64,000 nucleotides of DNA, taken from Hyphomicrobium_A sp963724945 (lineage in GTDB: Bacteria > Pseudomonadota > Alphaproteobacteria > Rhizobiales > Hyphomicrobiaceae). The stretch covers positions 1 to 64,000 of the forward strand of contig CAVRWL010000002.1 of the NCBI GenBank assembly GCA_963724945.1, read 5' to 3'. How positions within the stretch are numbered: position 1 is the stretch's first letter; every line of letters begins with the position of its first letter. Both the position numbers and the translations under genes were made by a program. A model generated the notes under the pieces. The model was not told the DNA's origin. It did not search any database and saw only the letters and a program-made list of their open reading frames with translations. Shown here piece after piece: positions 41,131 to 49,155 of this stretch.

Positions 41131-42459
41131 TGACCTACCATAACCCGCCGACGACACCGCGCAAATCGGCAACCTTCGACGACTATACGCTGTCGGAGAT
41201 CCGCCGCGCCGCCACCACCGGCATCTATGACATCCGCGGCGGCGGCGCCAAGCGCAAGGTGCCCAACTTCGACGACCTCTTGTTTCTCGGGGCCTCCATG
41301 TCGCGCTATCCGCTCGAGGGGTATCGCGAGAAGTGCGCAACGGGCGTCGTGCTCGGCACGCGTCACGCCAAGAAGCCGATCGAGCTCAAGATTCCCATCA
41401 CGATCGCCGGCATGAGCTTCGGCTCGCTCTCCGCCAACGCCAAGGAGGCGTTGGGGCGCGGCGCCACAATTGCCGGCACCTCGACCACCACCGGCGACGG
41501 CGGCATGACGCCGGAGGAGCGGGGCCAGTCCAAGACCCTCGTCTACCAGTACCTGCCCTCGCGCTACGGCATGAACCCCGACGATCTGCGCAAGGCGGAC
41601 GCGATCGAGGTGGTCGTCGGCCAGGGCGCCAAGCCAGGCGGCGGCGGCATGCTGCTGGGCCAGAAGATCTCCGACCGCGTCGCCGAGATGCGCACCTTGC
41701 CCAAGGGCATCGATCAGCGCTCCGCCTGCCGGCATCCGGACTGGACCGGTCCCGACGATCTCGAGATCAAGATCATCGAGCTGCGCGAAATCACGGATTG
41801 GGAGAAGCCGATCTACATCAAGGTCGGCGGCGCGAGGCCCTATTACGACGTCGCGCTCGCAGTGAAGTCGGGCGCCGACGTCGTCGTGCTCGACGGCATG
41901 CAGGGCGGCACCGCGGCGACGCAGGAGGTCTTCATCGAGCACGTCGGCCTGCCGACGCTCGCCTGCATCCGCCCCGCCGTGCAGGCGCTGCAGGACCTCG
42001 GCATGCATCGCAAGGTGCAGCTCATCGTCTCGGGCGGCATCCGCAGCGGCGCCGACGTCGCCAAGGCCTTGGCGCTCGGCGCCGATGCCGTCTCCATCGG
42101 CACCGCAGCGCTCGTGGCGCTCGGCGACAACGATCCCGCCCTCGAGAGCGAGTACCAGAAGCTCCATACGACGGCTGGCGCCTACGACGACTGGCACGAG
42201 GGGCGCGATCCGGCCGGCATCACCACGCAGGACCCCGAGCTCGCCAAGCGCCTCGATCCGGTGCTTGGCCGGGCGCCGTCTCGCCAACTACCTGAAAGTG
42301 ATGACGCTCGAGCTGCAGACGATCGCGCGGGCAGCCGGGCACAATCACGTGCACAACCTCGAGCCCGAGGATCTGTGCGCGCTCACGATCGAGGCCGCGG
42401 CCATGGCGCGCGTACCGCTCGCCGGCACCAGCTGGGTGCCGGGACAGCACGGCATTTGA
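41130..42459 (+). pseudogene. mgsC: N-methylglutamate synthase subunit C (FMN glutamate synthase domain), one-base frameshift
   Basis: The FMN/substrate domain of glutamate synthase type: ITIAGMSFGSLSANAKEALG, GTSTTTGDGGMTPEERG, VGQGAKPGGGGMLLGQKISD, VLDGMQGGTAATQEVF and SGGIRSGADVAKALALGADA. The frame breaks near 42267-42273: after DPVLG the family continues RRLANYLKVMTLELQTIARA to GTSWVPGQHGI only in another frame, ending at 42459. Removing one base of the CCGGG run restores a normal length of about 442 residues. Uncorrected, the product runs on to 42512 with a nonsense tail. It is the catalytic core of the pathway and probably a sequencing error. Confidence 0.85.
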
Positions 42460-42528
42460 CCGATGGCATTTTGGCAGCGATCACAAGAACGCGGGACGTC
42501 GCAAACGCTTAAACCCGGGGAGTCACCG

Positions 42529-43836
42529 ATGAATGAGGACCTCGCTCAGGTCGCGAAGGACCGCGGTATCCGCTACTTCATGATCTCCTACACCGATCTC
42601 TTCGGGGGACAGCGCGCCAAGCTCGTGCCTGCCGCGGCGATCGCGGACATGCAGAAGGACGGCGCGGGCTTTGCCGGGTTCGCGACCTGGCTCGACATGA
42701 CGCCGGCTCACCCCGACCTCTTCGCGATGCCCGATGCGCTCTCGCTCATTCAGCTGCCGTGGAAGAAGGAGGTCGCCTGGGTCGCGGCCGACTGCGTCAT
42801 GGACGAGAAGAAGGTCGAGCAGGCGCCGCGCACCGTGTTGAAGAACGTCATCGCGCAGGCCGCCGCGCAGGGCTATCGCCCCAAGACGGGGGTGGAGTGC
42901 GAATACTTCCTCATCAACCCCGACGCGACCGCCATCTCCGACGACAAGGACAATGCCGAGAAGCCCTGCTACGACCAGCAGGCCCTCATGCGACGCTACG
43001 ACGTCATCTCCGAGATCTGCGACTACATGCTGGAGCTCGGCTGGGGGCCCTACCAGAACGATCACGAGGACGCCAACGGCCAGTTCGAGATGAACTGGAA
43101 CTTCGACGACGCCCTCGTCACCGCCGATCGGCACTCGTTCTTCAAGTTCATGGTCAAGTCCATCGCCGAGAAGCACGGGCTCAGGGCGACGTTCATGCCC
43201 AAGCCTTTCGCCGGCCTCACCGGCAACGGCTGTCACGTGCACGTCTCGCTTTGGGATCCCGCGGGCGCCTCCAATCTCTTTTCCGACAACACCGACGAGA
43301 TGGGGCTCTCCCAACAGGCCTACAATTTCCTCGGCGGCATCATGCAGCACGCCACAGCGCTGGCCGCGATCACCAACCCAACCGTGAACTCGTATAAGCG
43401 CATCAACGCGCCGCGCACGCTCTCGGGCGCGACGTGGTCGCCTAATACGGTCACCTGGACCGGCAACAACCGCACGCACATGGTGCGCGTGCCGGCCAAG
43501 GGCCGCTTCGAGCTGCGGCTGGCCGACGGCGCGGCCAACCCCTACCTCTTGCAGGCGGCCGTCATTGCCGCCGGCCTCGACGGGATCGCCGGCAAGATGC
43601 ATCCCGGGCCGCGCCTCGACATCGACATGTACCAGTTCGGCCATACCGTGAAGGACGCGCCCAAGCTGCCGCTCAACCTCCTGGACGCGCTGCGCTCTTT
43701 CGACAAGGACGAGGCGCTGAAGGCGGCGCTCGGAGCGGAGCTCGCTCAAGCCTACGTCAAGCTCAAGACCGACGATTGGAACTCTTATGCCTCCCACTTC
43801 ACGCAGTGGGAGCGCGAGCACACGCTCGACGTCTGA
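42529..43836 (+). CDS. gmaS: Gamma-glutamylmethylamide synthetase (GS-like)
   Basis: A 435-residue GS-superfamily ligase that joins methylamine to glutamate with ATP. Motifs: YFMISYTDLFGGQRAKLVPA, TGVECEYFLINPDA (the E-x-E site), QNDHEDANGQFEMNWNFDDA, FMPKPFAGLTGNGCHVHVSL, TVNSYKRINAPRTLSGATWS and GRFELRLADGAANPYLLQAA. These match the GmaS/GlnT type. CGGGGAG precedes the ATG at 42529, 69 bases after mgsC. The gene order mgsABC-gmaS is that of known N-methylglutamate pathways in Methylocella and Methyloversatilis. Confidence 0.9.
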   Translation: MNEDLAQVAKDRGIRYFMISYTDLFGGQRAKLVPAAAIADMQKDGAGFAGFATWLDMTPAHPDLFAMPDALSLIQLPWKKEVAWVAADCVMDEKKVEQAPRTVLKNVIAQAAAQGYRPKTGVECEYFLINPDATAISDDKDNAEKPCYDQQALMRRYDVISEICDYMLELGWGPYQNDHEDANGQFEMNWNFDDALVTADRHSFFKFMVKSIAEKHGLRATFMPKPFAGLTGNGCHVHVSLWDPAGASNLFSDNTDEMGLSQQAYNFLGGIMQHATALAAITNPTVNSYKRINAPRTLSGATWSPNTVTWTGNNRTHMVRVPAKGRFELRLADGAANPYLLQAAVIAAGLDGIAGKMHPGPRLDIDMYQFGHTVKDAPKLPLNLLDALRSFDKDEALKAALGAELAQAYVKLKTDDWNSYASHFTQWEREHTLDV

Positions 43837-44178
43837 CGAGAGCGAGGCAGCGCCGACGGCAAAAACGGGCCTCGTAGGCCGGGTCGGGCCTAGCCCGGCC
43901 CACACCGGCAGCGCCTACCGAGGGTTGCGGCGCCAGTGCGCGCAGCCAGGCGGGTTTGACGCCACGGACCTCGCCTGCGCCGCAATGGCTCTATCTCCGT
44001 CAAGTCAAGTCAGGTGTTGCAGTCTTGCCACGGCGCCTGGACTGAACAGCTATCGCGCTTCCTCCTTTCGCGATCCTGTGCTTTGCTCCGGGGCATTGGC
44101 AGCCAGCACGATAAGCGCCCCAGGAAAGAGGGTGCTGTTGCGGTATTTTTGGCCCGGCGTTTCGTGGAGAGTTGCTTC
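43837..44178. other. Gene-free stretch downstream of gmaS
   Basis: No gene supported. A GCCGGG / CCCGGC hairpin near 43877-43898 lies about 45 bases past gmaS, without a T-run, and could act as a transcript end. Confidence 0.4.
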
Positions 44179-44736
44179 GTGGTGTTGCGTCTCGTTGCGT
44201 CGCTGTTCGCCTTCGGCGTCTTGCTTCCTGCGGTTGCAACTGCGGCCGTCGTATCGCCCCTGAGTGGGGAGGTGCGTGTAAGCACAGGCCAAGGCTTCCA
44301 GAAGATCGCCGCACCGACCGTGGTCGCGGCTGGGGGCCAGGTAATGGTGAGCCCTGGTGGCTCTGCGACCATCGCCTACGCGCAAGATTGCGTCGTCCCG
44401 GTCAAACCGTTCGGCCTAAGCGTCATCCAAACCGAGCCCCCTTGCCGCAAGTTTCCTCCGCCCTCCCATTTCGGCTTCGAGGAAATGGCGGTGACCCCAG
44501 GTGATGCCGCAGGTGACACCTATGGCTTTGCCCCTAAAGTCAGCGGCGAGGAGAAAAAGACCAGCAGCGAAGAGCCAGCACCGGTGGTGTCTCACCCCAT
44601 CCAGACGAGCTCTGAAAGTGGCGACGGCTCTACCCATTGGGGCACCTTGTGCCTCGTGGGCGGCGTCGTGGTTGGCGCCGGTGCTCTTGCCGCCATTCTC
44701 CTCGGTCAGAATAACAGCAAACCGGTTAGCCCCTGA
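44179..44736 (+). CDS. Exported protein with FecR-like start and C-terminal membrane helix
   Basis: A protein of about 185 residues. I chose the GTG at 44179, with GGAGAG upstream, because it starts the signal peptide (RLVASLFAFGVLLPAVATAA). The mature part begins VVSPLSGEVRVSTGQGFQKI, resembling the beta-sandwich of FecR-like or Ig-like surface proteins. It contains two cysteines (AQDCVVP, EPPCRK), a disordered Ser/Glu linker, and a C-terminal helix (LCLVGGVVVGAGALAAILLG) that anchors it. Function unknown. Confidence 0.5.
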   Translation: MVLRLVASLFAFGVLLPAVATAAVVSPLSGEVRVSTGQGFQKIAAPTVVAAGGQVMVSPGGSATIAYAQDCVVPVKPFGLSVIQTEPPCRKFPPPSHFGFEEMAVTPGDAAGDTYGFAPKVSGEEKKTSSEEPAPVVSHPIQTSSESGDGSTHWGTLCLVGGVVVGAGALAAILLGQNNSKPVSP

Positions 44737-44853
44737 CGCGAGCTACGCTCAGGCGACCGTTGCGATTTTCGCGAACTCCTAGGCGGAAACTCGAGAGATC
44801 GGGTTAGGCGCGCACACGTTCGCGCCCCTGATTTTGCGGGACTACGAAACGGC

Positions 44854-44947
44854 TGGCGGAGACGGAGGGATTCGAACCCTCGATACGCCTTTAAAAGCGT
44901 ATAACGGTTTAGCAAACCGCCGCCTTCAGCCTCTCGGCCACGTCTCC
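44854..44947 (-). tRNA. tRNA-Ser(GCU)
   Basis: On the minus strand the acceptor stem GGAGACG pairs with CGTCTCC. The anticodon loop is TTGCTAA with anticodon GCT and a five-pair stem. A long variable arm (ATACGC...GCGTAT), typical of tRNA-Ser, is followed by the T arm GAGGGTTCGAATCCCTC. The discriminator G and the CCA end are encoded (44854-44857). Total 94 bases. Confidence 0.97.
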
Positions 44948-45122
44948 TCCTAGCGGAGCCCCCTCATAAATGGGGGGGTTGGCGATTGCAAGCCGCTGAA
45001 GCGGCTTGCCAGCGCGGCGAAACCCGGGACAACCTCACCCTTGACGCGTGGAGGTGTCGGCCGCATCGTCCGCCCATAGCCCGGTGCAGGGCCAAGACCT
45101 ATACGAAACGGACCGCTGTCGC

Positions 45123-45725
45123 ATGCACGCTTCGCTCAGCGCAGCCTTGTTGACGGTCGCACTTTACGGGCTCGCCTCGGATGCGTCGGCCGAGGAGTAC
45201 TGCGTCACGTGCACAGAGCCCGCCGCCAAGTATCGCTGCATCGTTGGCGGGGCGCCGAGCCCAACTCCACACACCGAGCGCGGGCAGCTGCTCTGCATTA
45301 CCAAGCTCGCAAAGAGCGGCGGCCACCTGAGCTGCAGCGTGGGAGCGGCCACCTCGGGCCCGTGCGAGGGCGACGTGCGCACTGTGATGTTTCCGAACAC
45401 GCCCGAGCCAGCTGCCCCGCCGATCATAGCGGCACCCCCGGCGTCAGGCCCCTCCGCCGCAGAGACCGCTCCCGGGGCTTCCGCCGGCGTTCCCAACGAG
45501 CCGCAAGCACCCCAGCCGGGACCGCCGAAGACCGTGGAGGAGCTCGCCAAGAAGTCGGTGCAGGCCTCGGGCGAGGGCCTGAAGAAGGCAGGCAAGGCCG
45601 TGACCGATACCGCGCAATCGGCCGGCAACGCGGTCGGAACCGCCGTCAAGAAGACGGGCAGCGCAGTCGGAGGCGCCGTCAAGAAGACGTGGACGTGCCT
45701 GAGCTCGTTCTTCGGCGACTGCTGA
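45123..45725 (+). CDS. Secreted cysteine-containing protein with glycine-rich helical tail
   Basis: A 200-residue protein. The signal peptide (MHASLSAALLTVALYGLASD, cut at ASA-EE) is followed by a Cys-rich domain with five cysteines (YCVTCTEPAAKYRCIVGGAP and onward to GPCEGDV). Then comes a Pro/Ala-rich linker, a helical tail with repeated K-K-x-G-x-A-V motifs (AVGTAVKKTGSAVGGAVKKT) and a final Cys pair (TCLSSFFGDC). The frame is open 25 codons upstream, without signal-like features. Function unknown. Confidence 0.6.
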   Translation: MHASLSAALLTVALYGLASDASAEEYCVTCTEPAAKYRCIVGGAPSPTPHTERGQLLCITKLAKSGGHLSCSVGAATSGPCEGDVRTVMFPNTPEPAAPPIIAAPPASGPSAAETAPGASAGVPNEPQAPQPGPPKTVEELAKKSVQASGEGLKKAGKAVTDTAQSAGNAVGTAVKKTGSAVGGAVKKTWTCLSSFFGDC

Positions 45726-45752
45726 AGGCGAGAGGGCGTCCCACTCGGCCTC

Positions 45753-46022
45753 TCAATGCGTGGCGATCCACTCGCGTGCCAGCCGCTGCGCGCGCGCGAT
45801 GTCCATCTTCGACATATCGCGCGAGATCTCCAGCCGATAGCGCTTGGCCTCCTCGTTGCCGCGCTGCGCGGCGAGGTTGAACCACTTGTGGGCCTCGATC
45901 ATATCCACGTCGACGTCGCGACCGACGCAGTACATGAGGCCGAGCTGGAAGAGAGCATCCGAAGTCCCGGCGAGAGCCGCGCCCTGCTCGAGCCCATGCG
46001 AATTGAAGTCAAGCCGTGCCAT
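45753..46022 (-). CDS. Sel1-like repeat protein
   Basis: An 89-residue protein with one clear Sel1-type repeat (DALFQLGLMYCVGRDVDVDM followed by IEAHKWFNLAAQRGNEEAKR) and a flanking helical part. Sel1 repeats mediate protein-protein contacts. The start is the ATG at 46022 (MARLDFN); four extra codons are possible. No signal peptide. Single gene, convergent with the secreted protein at 45123. Confidence 0.75.
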   Translation of the reverse strand: MARLDFNSHGLEQGAALAGTSDALFQLGLMYCVGRDVDVDMIEAHKWFNLAAQRGNEEAKRYRLEISRDMSKMDIARAQRLAREWIATH

Positions 46023-46327
46023 AACGCTTCCCATATGTGCACCTTGGTTGCGTTGGAGGCGTTGGTCAGTGGTGCCAGCTGCCGCCCCTCTTGTTGCCGC
46101 GCCCCGTTCGCGCGACCCTTGCAGTCGAGGATGTCAGCGAGCCGATGAAAACTGGTAAACCGCAACGGCGTCGTTGCAGTCAGCGAATGCGACAAGGATG
46201 AAGATCGCGTCGAAGAAACGCATCAAACTGGCGCAATCGGTCCGCTTCAGCGCAAAGCGCAAGGGCGCCTTCACAGTCATGGTTACTGCAGGCTAACCAT
46301 GTCTCGAGAGTCCCAACGGGAGAGCAA
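46023..46327. other. Stretch without a supported gene
   Basis: A minus-strand frame near 46180-46310 reads WLACSNHDCEGALALCAEAD, a plausible protein-like composition, but it has no start codon and no family. It could be a gene remnant. Confidence 0.3.
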
Positions 46328-47308
46328 TCAGGGCAGCAGCACGATCGATCCCGTCGTCTTGCGCGCCTCCAGATCGCGGTGCGCGGCTTCGGCCTCGCGC
46401 AATGGGTAGGTGCGGCCGATGGCGATCCTGACCGCCCCCTTGCCGACCATCTCGAACAGCTCGCCGGCATTGGCGAGCAGATCGGCGCGGTGCGCGATAT
46501 AGGTCATGAGCGTAGGTCGGGTGGCGTAGAGCGAGCCTTTGGCCGACAGCAGTGCCAGATCGAATGGGGGAACCGGACCCGACGAGCTGCCGAAGCTGAC
46601 CCACAGGCCCTTCGGCTTCAGGCAATCGAGGGAAGAGGGAAATGTGTCCTTGCCGACGAAATCGTAGACCACGTCGCAGCCCTTGCCGCCGGTGATCTCC
46701 TTGACGCGGGCGACGAAGTCCTCGGTGCGATAATTGATGACATGCGTGCAGCCGTGCTCCTTGGCGAGCTGGGCCTTCTCGGGCGAGCCGACCGTCCCGA
46801 TCATCGTTGCGCCGATGGCCTTTGCCCACTGGCAGGCAATCAGACCGACGCCCCCCGCCGCCGCGTGGAACAGGAGAACGGTCTCAGGCGTGCAGCGGTA
46901 GGTCTCACGCAACAGGTAGCGCACCGTCATCCCCTGCAGCATCATGGCAGCAGCCGTCGTGTCGTCGATGCCGTCGGGCAGCTTGACGAGGCGATCGGCG
47001 GCGATCAGTCGTTCCTCGGCATACCCGCCGAGCACGCCGGCGTAAGCGACGCGGTCGCCGACCTTGAGATCGGTGACGCCCGCCCCGACCACCTCCACGG
47101 TTCCCGCTCCCTCCATGCCGATCACCGCCGGCAGCTGCGGCAGCTTGTAAAGCCCTGAGCGGTGATAGGTATCGATGTAGTTGAGCCCGACCGCTCGTTG
47201 GCGCAGCAGCACCTCGCCGGGGCTCGGATCACCCACCGCGACCTCGTCCCACTTGAGGACTTGCGGACCGCCGGTCGCGTGAATGCGGATTGCGTGCGCC
47301 ATCGCCAT
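46328..47308 (-). CDS. NADPH:quinone oxidoreductase (QorA-like)
   Basis: A 326-residue zinc-independent medium-chain dehydrogenase. It has the N-terminal part (IRIHATGGPQVLKWDEVAVG), PAVIGMEGAGTVEVVGAGVT, the NADPH-binding AAAGGVGLIACQWAKAIGA and the QOR-type C-terminus (FEMVGKGAVRIAIGRTYPLR). There are no structural zinc cysteines, which fits the quinone reductase group. Single gene. The second Met (third residue) is an alternative start. Confidence 0.88.
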   Translation of the reverse strand: MAMAHAIRIHATGGPQVLKWDEVAVGDPSPGEVLLRQRAVGLNYIDTYHRSGLYKLPQLPAVIGMEGAGTVEVVGAGVTDLKVGDRVAYAGVLGGYAEERLIAADRLVKLPDGIDDTTAAAMMLQGMTVRYLLRETYRCTPETVLLFHAAAGGVGLIACQWAKAIGATMIGTVGSPEKAQLAKEHGCTHVINYRTEDFVARVKEITGGKGCDVVYDFVGKDTFPSSLDCLKPKGLWVSFGSSSGPVPPFDLALLSAKGSLYATRPTLMTYIAHRADLLANAGELFEMVGKGAVRIAIGRTYPLREAEAAHRDLEARKTTGSIVLLP

Positions 47309-47398
47309 TCCTCTCTGCCAGGACGCCCACCATGTTTTGGTCTTGACGCCGCCATGCTGGCCTTCTAGGGGCTGTCACCGCGCGCCGACAAGGGAGCG

Positions 47399-47851
47399 AT
47401 GATGAAATTCGACCGCCGCGGGCTGCGCAGGCTGCCGGCCTTGCTCTTGCTCATCGCTCCAATCGAGCTCACCGGGTGCAGCGGGAACGACGTTTCGGGC
47501 CCCAGCTCCGGCCTGACCTGCGTCGACGACAGCGAAGAGTGCGTCGCTCGGCGCCAGAAGACGCTGCGCTACCTCATTGAGGATCAGGATCGCGCTTGGA
47601 TCAAGGCCCGCCCCCCAGCCGAGGCCTACGCGTCCGGCGTGCAACTCTTCGCATTGAAAAGCAAGAAGAAGGAGCTGTCGTGCGAGGAGCTGGCCTATGC
47701 CCGCAACGAGGCCGACGGGGCCCCGGCAATCCTGCGCGGCCCCTCGGGCGCCAACCTCACGCGGGCGCAGGTCTCGCGCGGCGTCATGCTCGCCGCCGAG
47801 GTCTCGCACGAACTCGCCGCGGAGATGCGGCGGCGCTGCCACAAGTCCTGA
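47399..47851 (+). CDS. Lipoprotein of unknown function
   Basis: A 150-residue protein. The signal peptide MMKFDRRGLRRLPALLLLIA ends in a lipobox (IELTGC, Cys at about 27). The mature domain is helical with cysteine pairs (LTCVDDSEECVARRQKTLRY, KELSCEELAYARNEADGAPA, AEMRRRCHKS). It should be membrane-anchored in the periplasm. It lies in front of the DedA gene with a gap of about 115 bases. Confidence 0.7.
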   Translation: MMKFDRRGLRRLPALLLLIAPIELTGCSGNDVSGPSSGLTCVDDSEECVARRQKTLRYLIEDQDRAWIKARPPAEAYASGVQLFALKSKKKELSCEELAYARNEADGAPAILRGPSGANLTRAQVSRGVMLAAEVSHELAAEMRRRCHKS

Positions 47852-47966
47852 GCCATCGCGGCCCTGCAGCCCGTAGGCCGGCCACCTATATCAACAATTC
47901 TCTTCCCAGCACCGCCGGCAAAGGCCACCATCACCAGTTCCCAATAGAAGAAAACGACAGACCGCC

Positions 47967-48483
47967 ATGCAAGAGTATGCCCACGCCATCGTTACCTTCG
48001 TGCAGGCCAACCAGGCCTGGGCCGTGCCCGTCGCGTTCTTGCTCGCGTTCGGCGAGAGCCTGGCTTTCATCTCGCTGATCTTGCCGGCGACGGTGATCCT
48101 CGTGGCCATCGGCGGACTGCTCGGCGCGAGCGACATCGATGTATGGCCGGTCGTCATCTCGGCGGGTTTCGGCGGCGCCCTGGGCTATGCGGCCTCCTAT
48201 TGGATCGGGCTCTACTTCAAAGAACTCGATCAACAGCTACTGGCCGTTCAGGGCCTACCCGGCCATGATGCAGCGGGGGCGCGAGTTCTTCGAGAAGTAT
48301 GGCGTCTTCGGCGTCTTCCTCGGTCACTTCTTCGGACCGATCCGCGCCGTGATCCCAGTCATCGCCGGCATGGCGTCGATGCGACAATTACCGTTTCAGA
48401 TCGCCAACTTCTCCTCCGCCTTCCTCTGGGCGGGAGGCGTGATCGCGCCGAGCTTCTATGGGCTCAAATGGCTGACGCACTGA
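47967..48483 (+). pseudogene. DedA family membrane protein, one-base frameshift
   Basis: The N-terminal part (AFLLAFGESLAFISLILPAT, then AIGGLLGAS) and ALGYAASYWIGLYFK are DedA-like. After the AAA at 48219-48221 the family continues in another frame: NSINSYWPFRAYPAMMQRGR, EFFEKYGVFGVFLGHFFGPI and RAVIPVIAGMASM, ending SFYGLKWLTH at 48483. Removing one A restores a protein of about 171 residues. DedA proteins maintain membrane lipid balance. The corrected end overlaps the convergent btaB gene by 20 bases. Confidence 0.8.
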
Positions 48484-49144
48484 CGCCGGCGGCGCCCTTG
48501 GCGATGACGGCATAGATGGCGTAGCCGCCATAGAGCTCATCGCAGCCGACGCTCAGGGCCGGATCGGCCGCCGCCTCTTGTAGATCGCCAACGAGGGCGT
48601 CCCTCGGCTCAACCGAGAATTTGGCGAGCCAGGCCCGAAGCCCCGTCTTGAACCAGCGCGGCAATCCCGCCTGCTCGCCGAAGTCGACGATATAGAGCCG
48701 GCCGCCCGGCGCCACGGCGCCGAGCGCCTGGCGCAGCGCCTGCTGCCAGGGCGGGATCATCGACAAGGCGTAGGAGATGAAGACGCGGTCGAAGGCCGGA
48801 ACGCCGAACAGGCGCTCGCCGGAAAAATCCGTCGCATCTCCGGCCGCGACGCTAATGCGATGAGAGAGCCCGGCACGCGCGATCGAGGTTTGCGCGGTGT
48901 CGAGCATGGCGCTCGAGATGTCGAAGCCAAAAAAGCGCGCTTGCGGGTAGCGGCGCGAGGCCTTGATCAGGTTGCGCCCCGTCCCGCACGCGACCTCCAG
49001 CACCGCACCACCAGGTGGCGCGTCGAGCTCATCGAGCAGGCGGTCGCGACCCAAGAGGTAGTACTTGCGCGAGGCATCGTAGATGTAGCGCTGATAGCGG
49101 TAGATCGCATCCATGTGCTCTGCGGCGGGAACACTCTGGACCAC
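48464..49144 (-). CDS. btaB: Betaine lipid synthase methyltransferase BtaB
   Basis: A 226-residue S-adenosylmethionine methyltransferase: AVLEVACGTGRNLIKASRRY, GFDISSAMLDTAQTSIARAG, DRVFISYALSMIPPWQQALR and LYIVDFGEQAGLPRWF. BtaB methylates the diacylglyceryl-homoserine head group three times to give the betaine lipid DGTS. The GTG start at 49144 has AGGAG 7 bases upstream, directly behind the btaA stop; the frame is open far upstream, but only inside btaA. Membrane-associated. Confidence 0.92.
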   Translation of the reverse strand: MVQSVPAAEHMDAIYRYQRYIYDASRKYYLLGRDRLLDELDAPPGGAVLEVACGTGRNLIKASRRYPQARFFGFDISSAMLDTAQTSIARAGLSHRISVAAGDATDFSGERLFGVPAFDRVFISYALSMIPPWQQALRQALGAVAPGGRLYIVDFGEQAGLPRWFKTGLRAWLAKFSVEPRDALVGDLQEAAADPALSVGCDELYGGYAIYAVIAKGAAGVSASAI

Positions 49145-49155
49145 GACGCGCTCCT

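Noticed and set aside
42523..43905. 460-codon minus-strand open frame opposite gmaS
   Set aside because: Antisense shadow; gmaS on the plus strand has all GS motifs.
46180..46320. Protein-like minus-strand frame after qor
   Set aside because: No start codon and no family resemblance; perhaps a remnant, not supportable.
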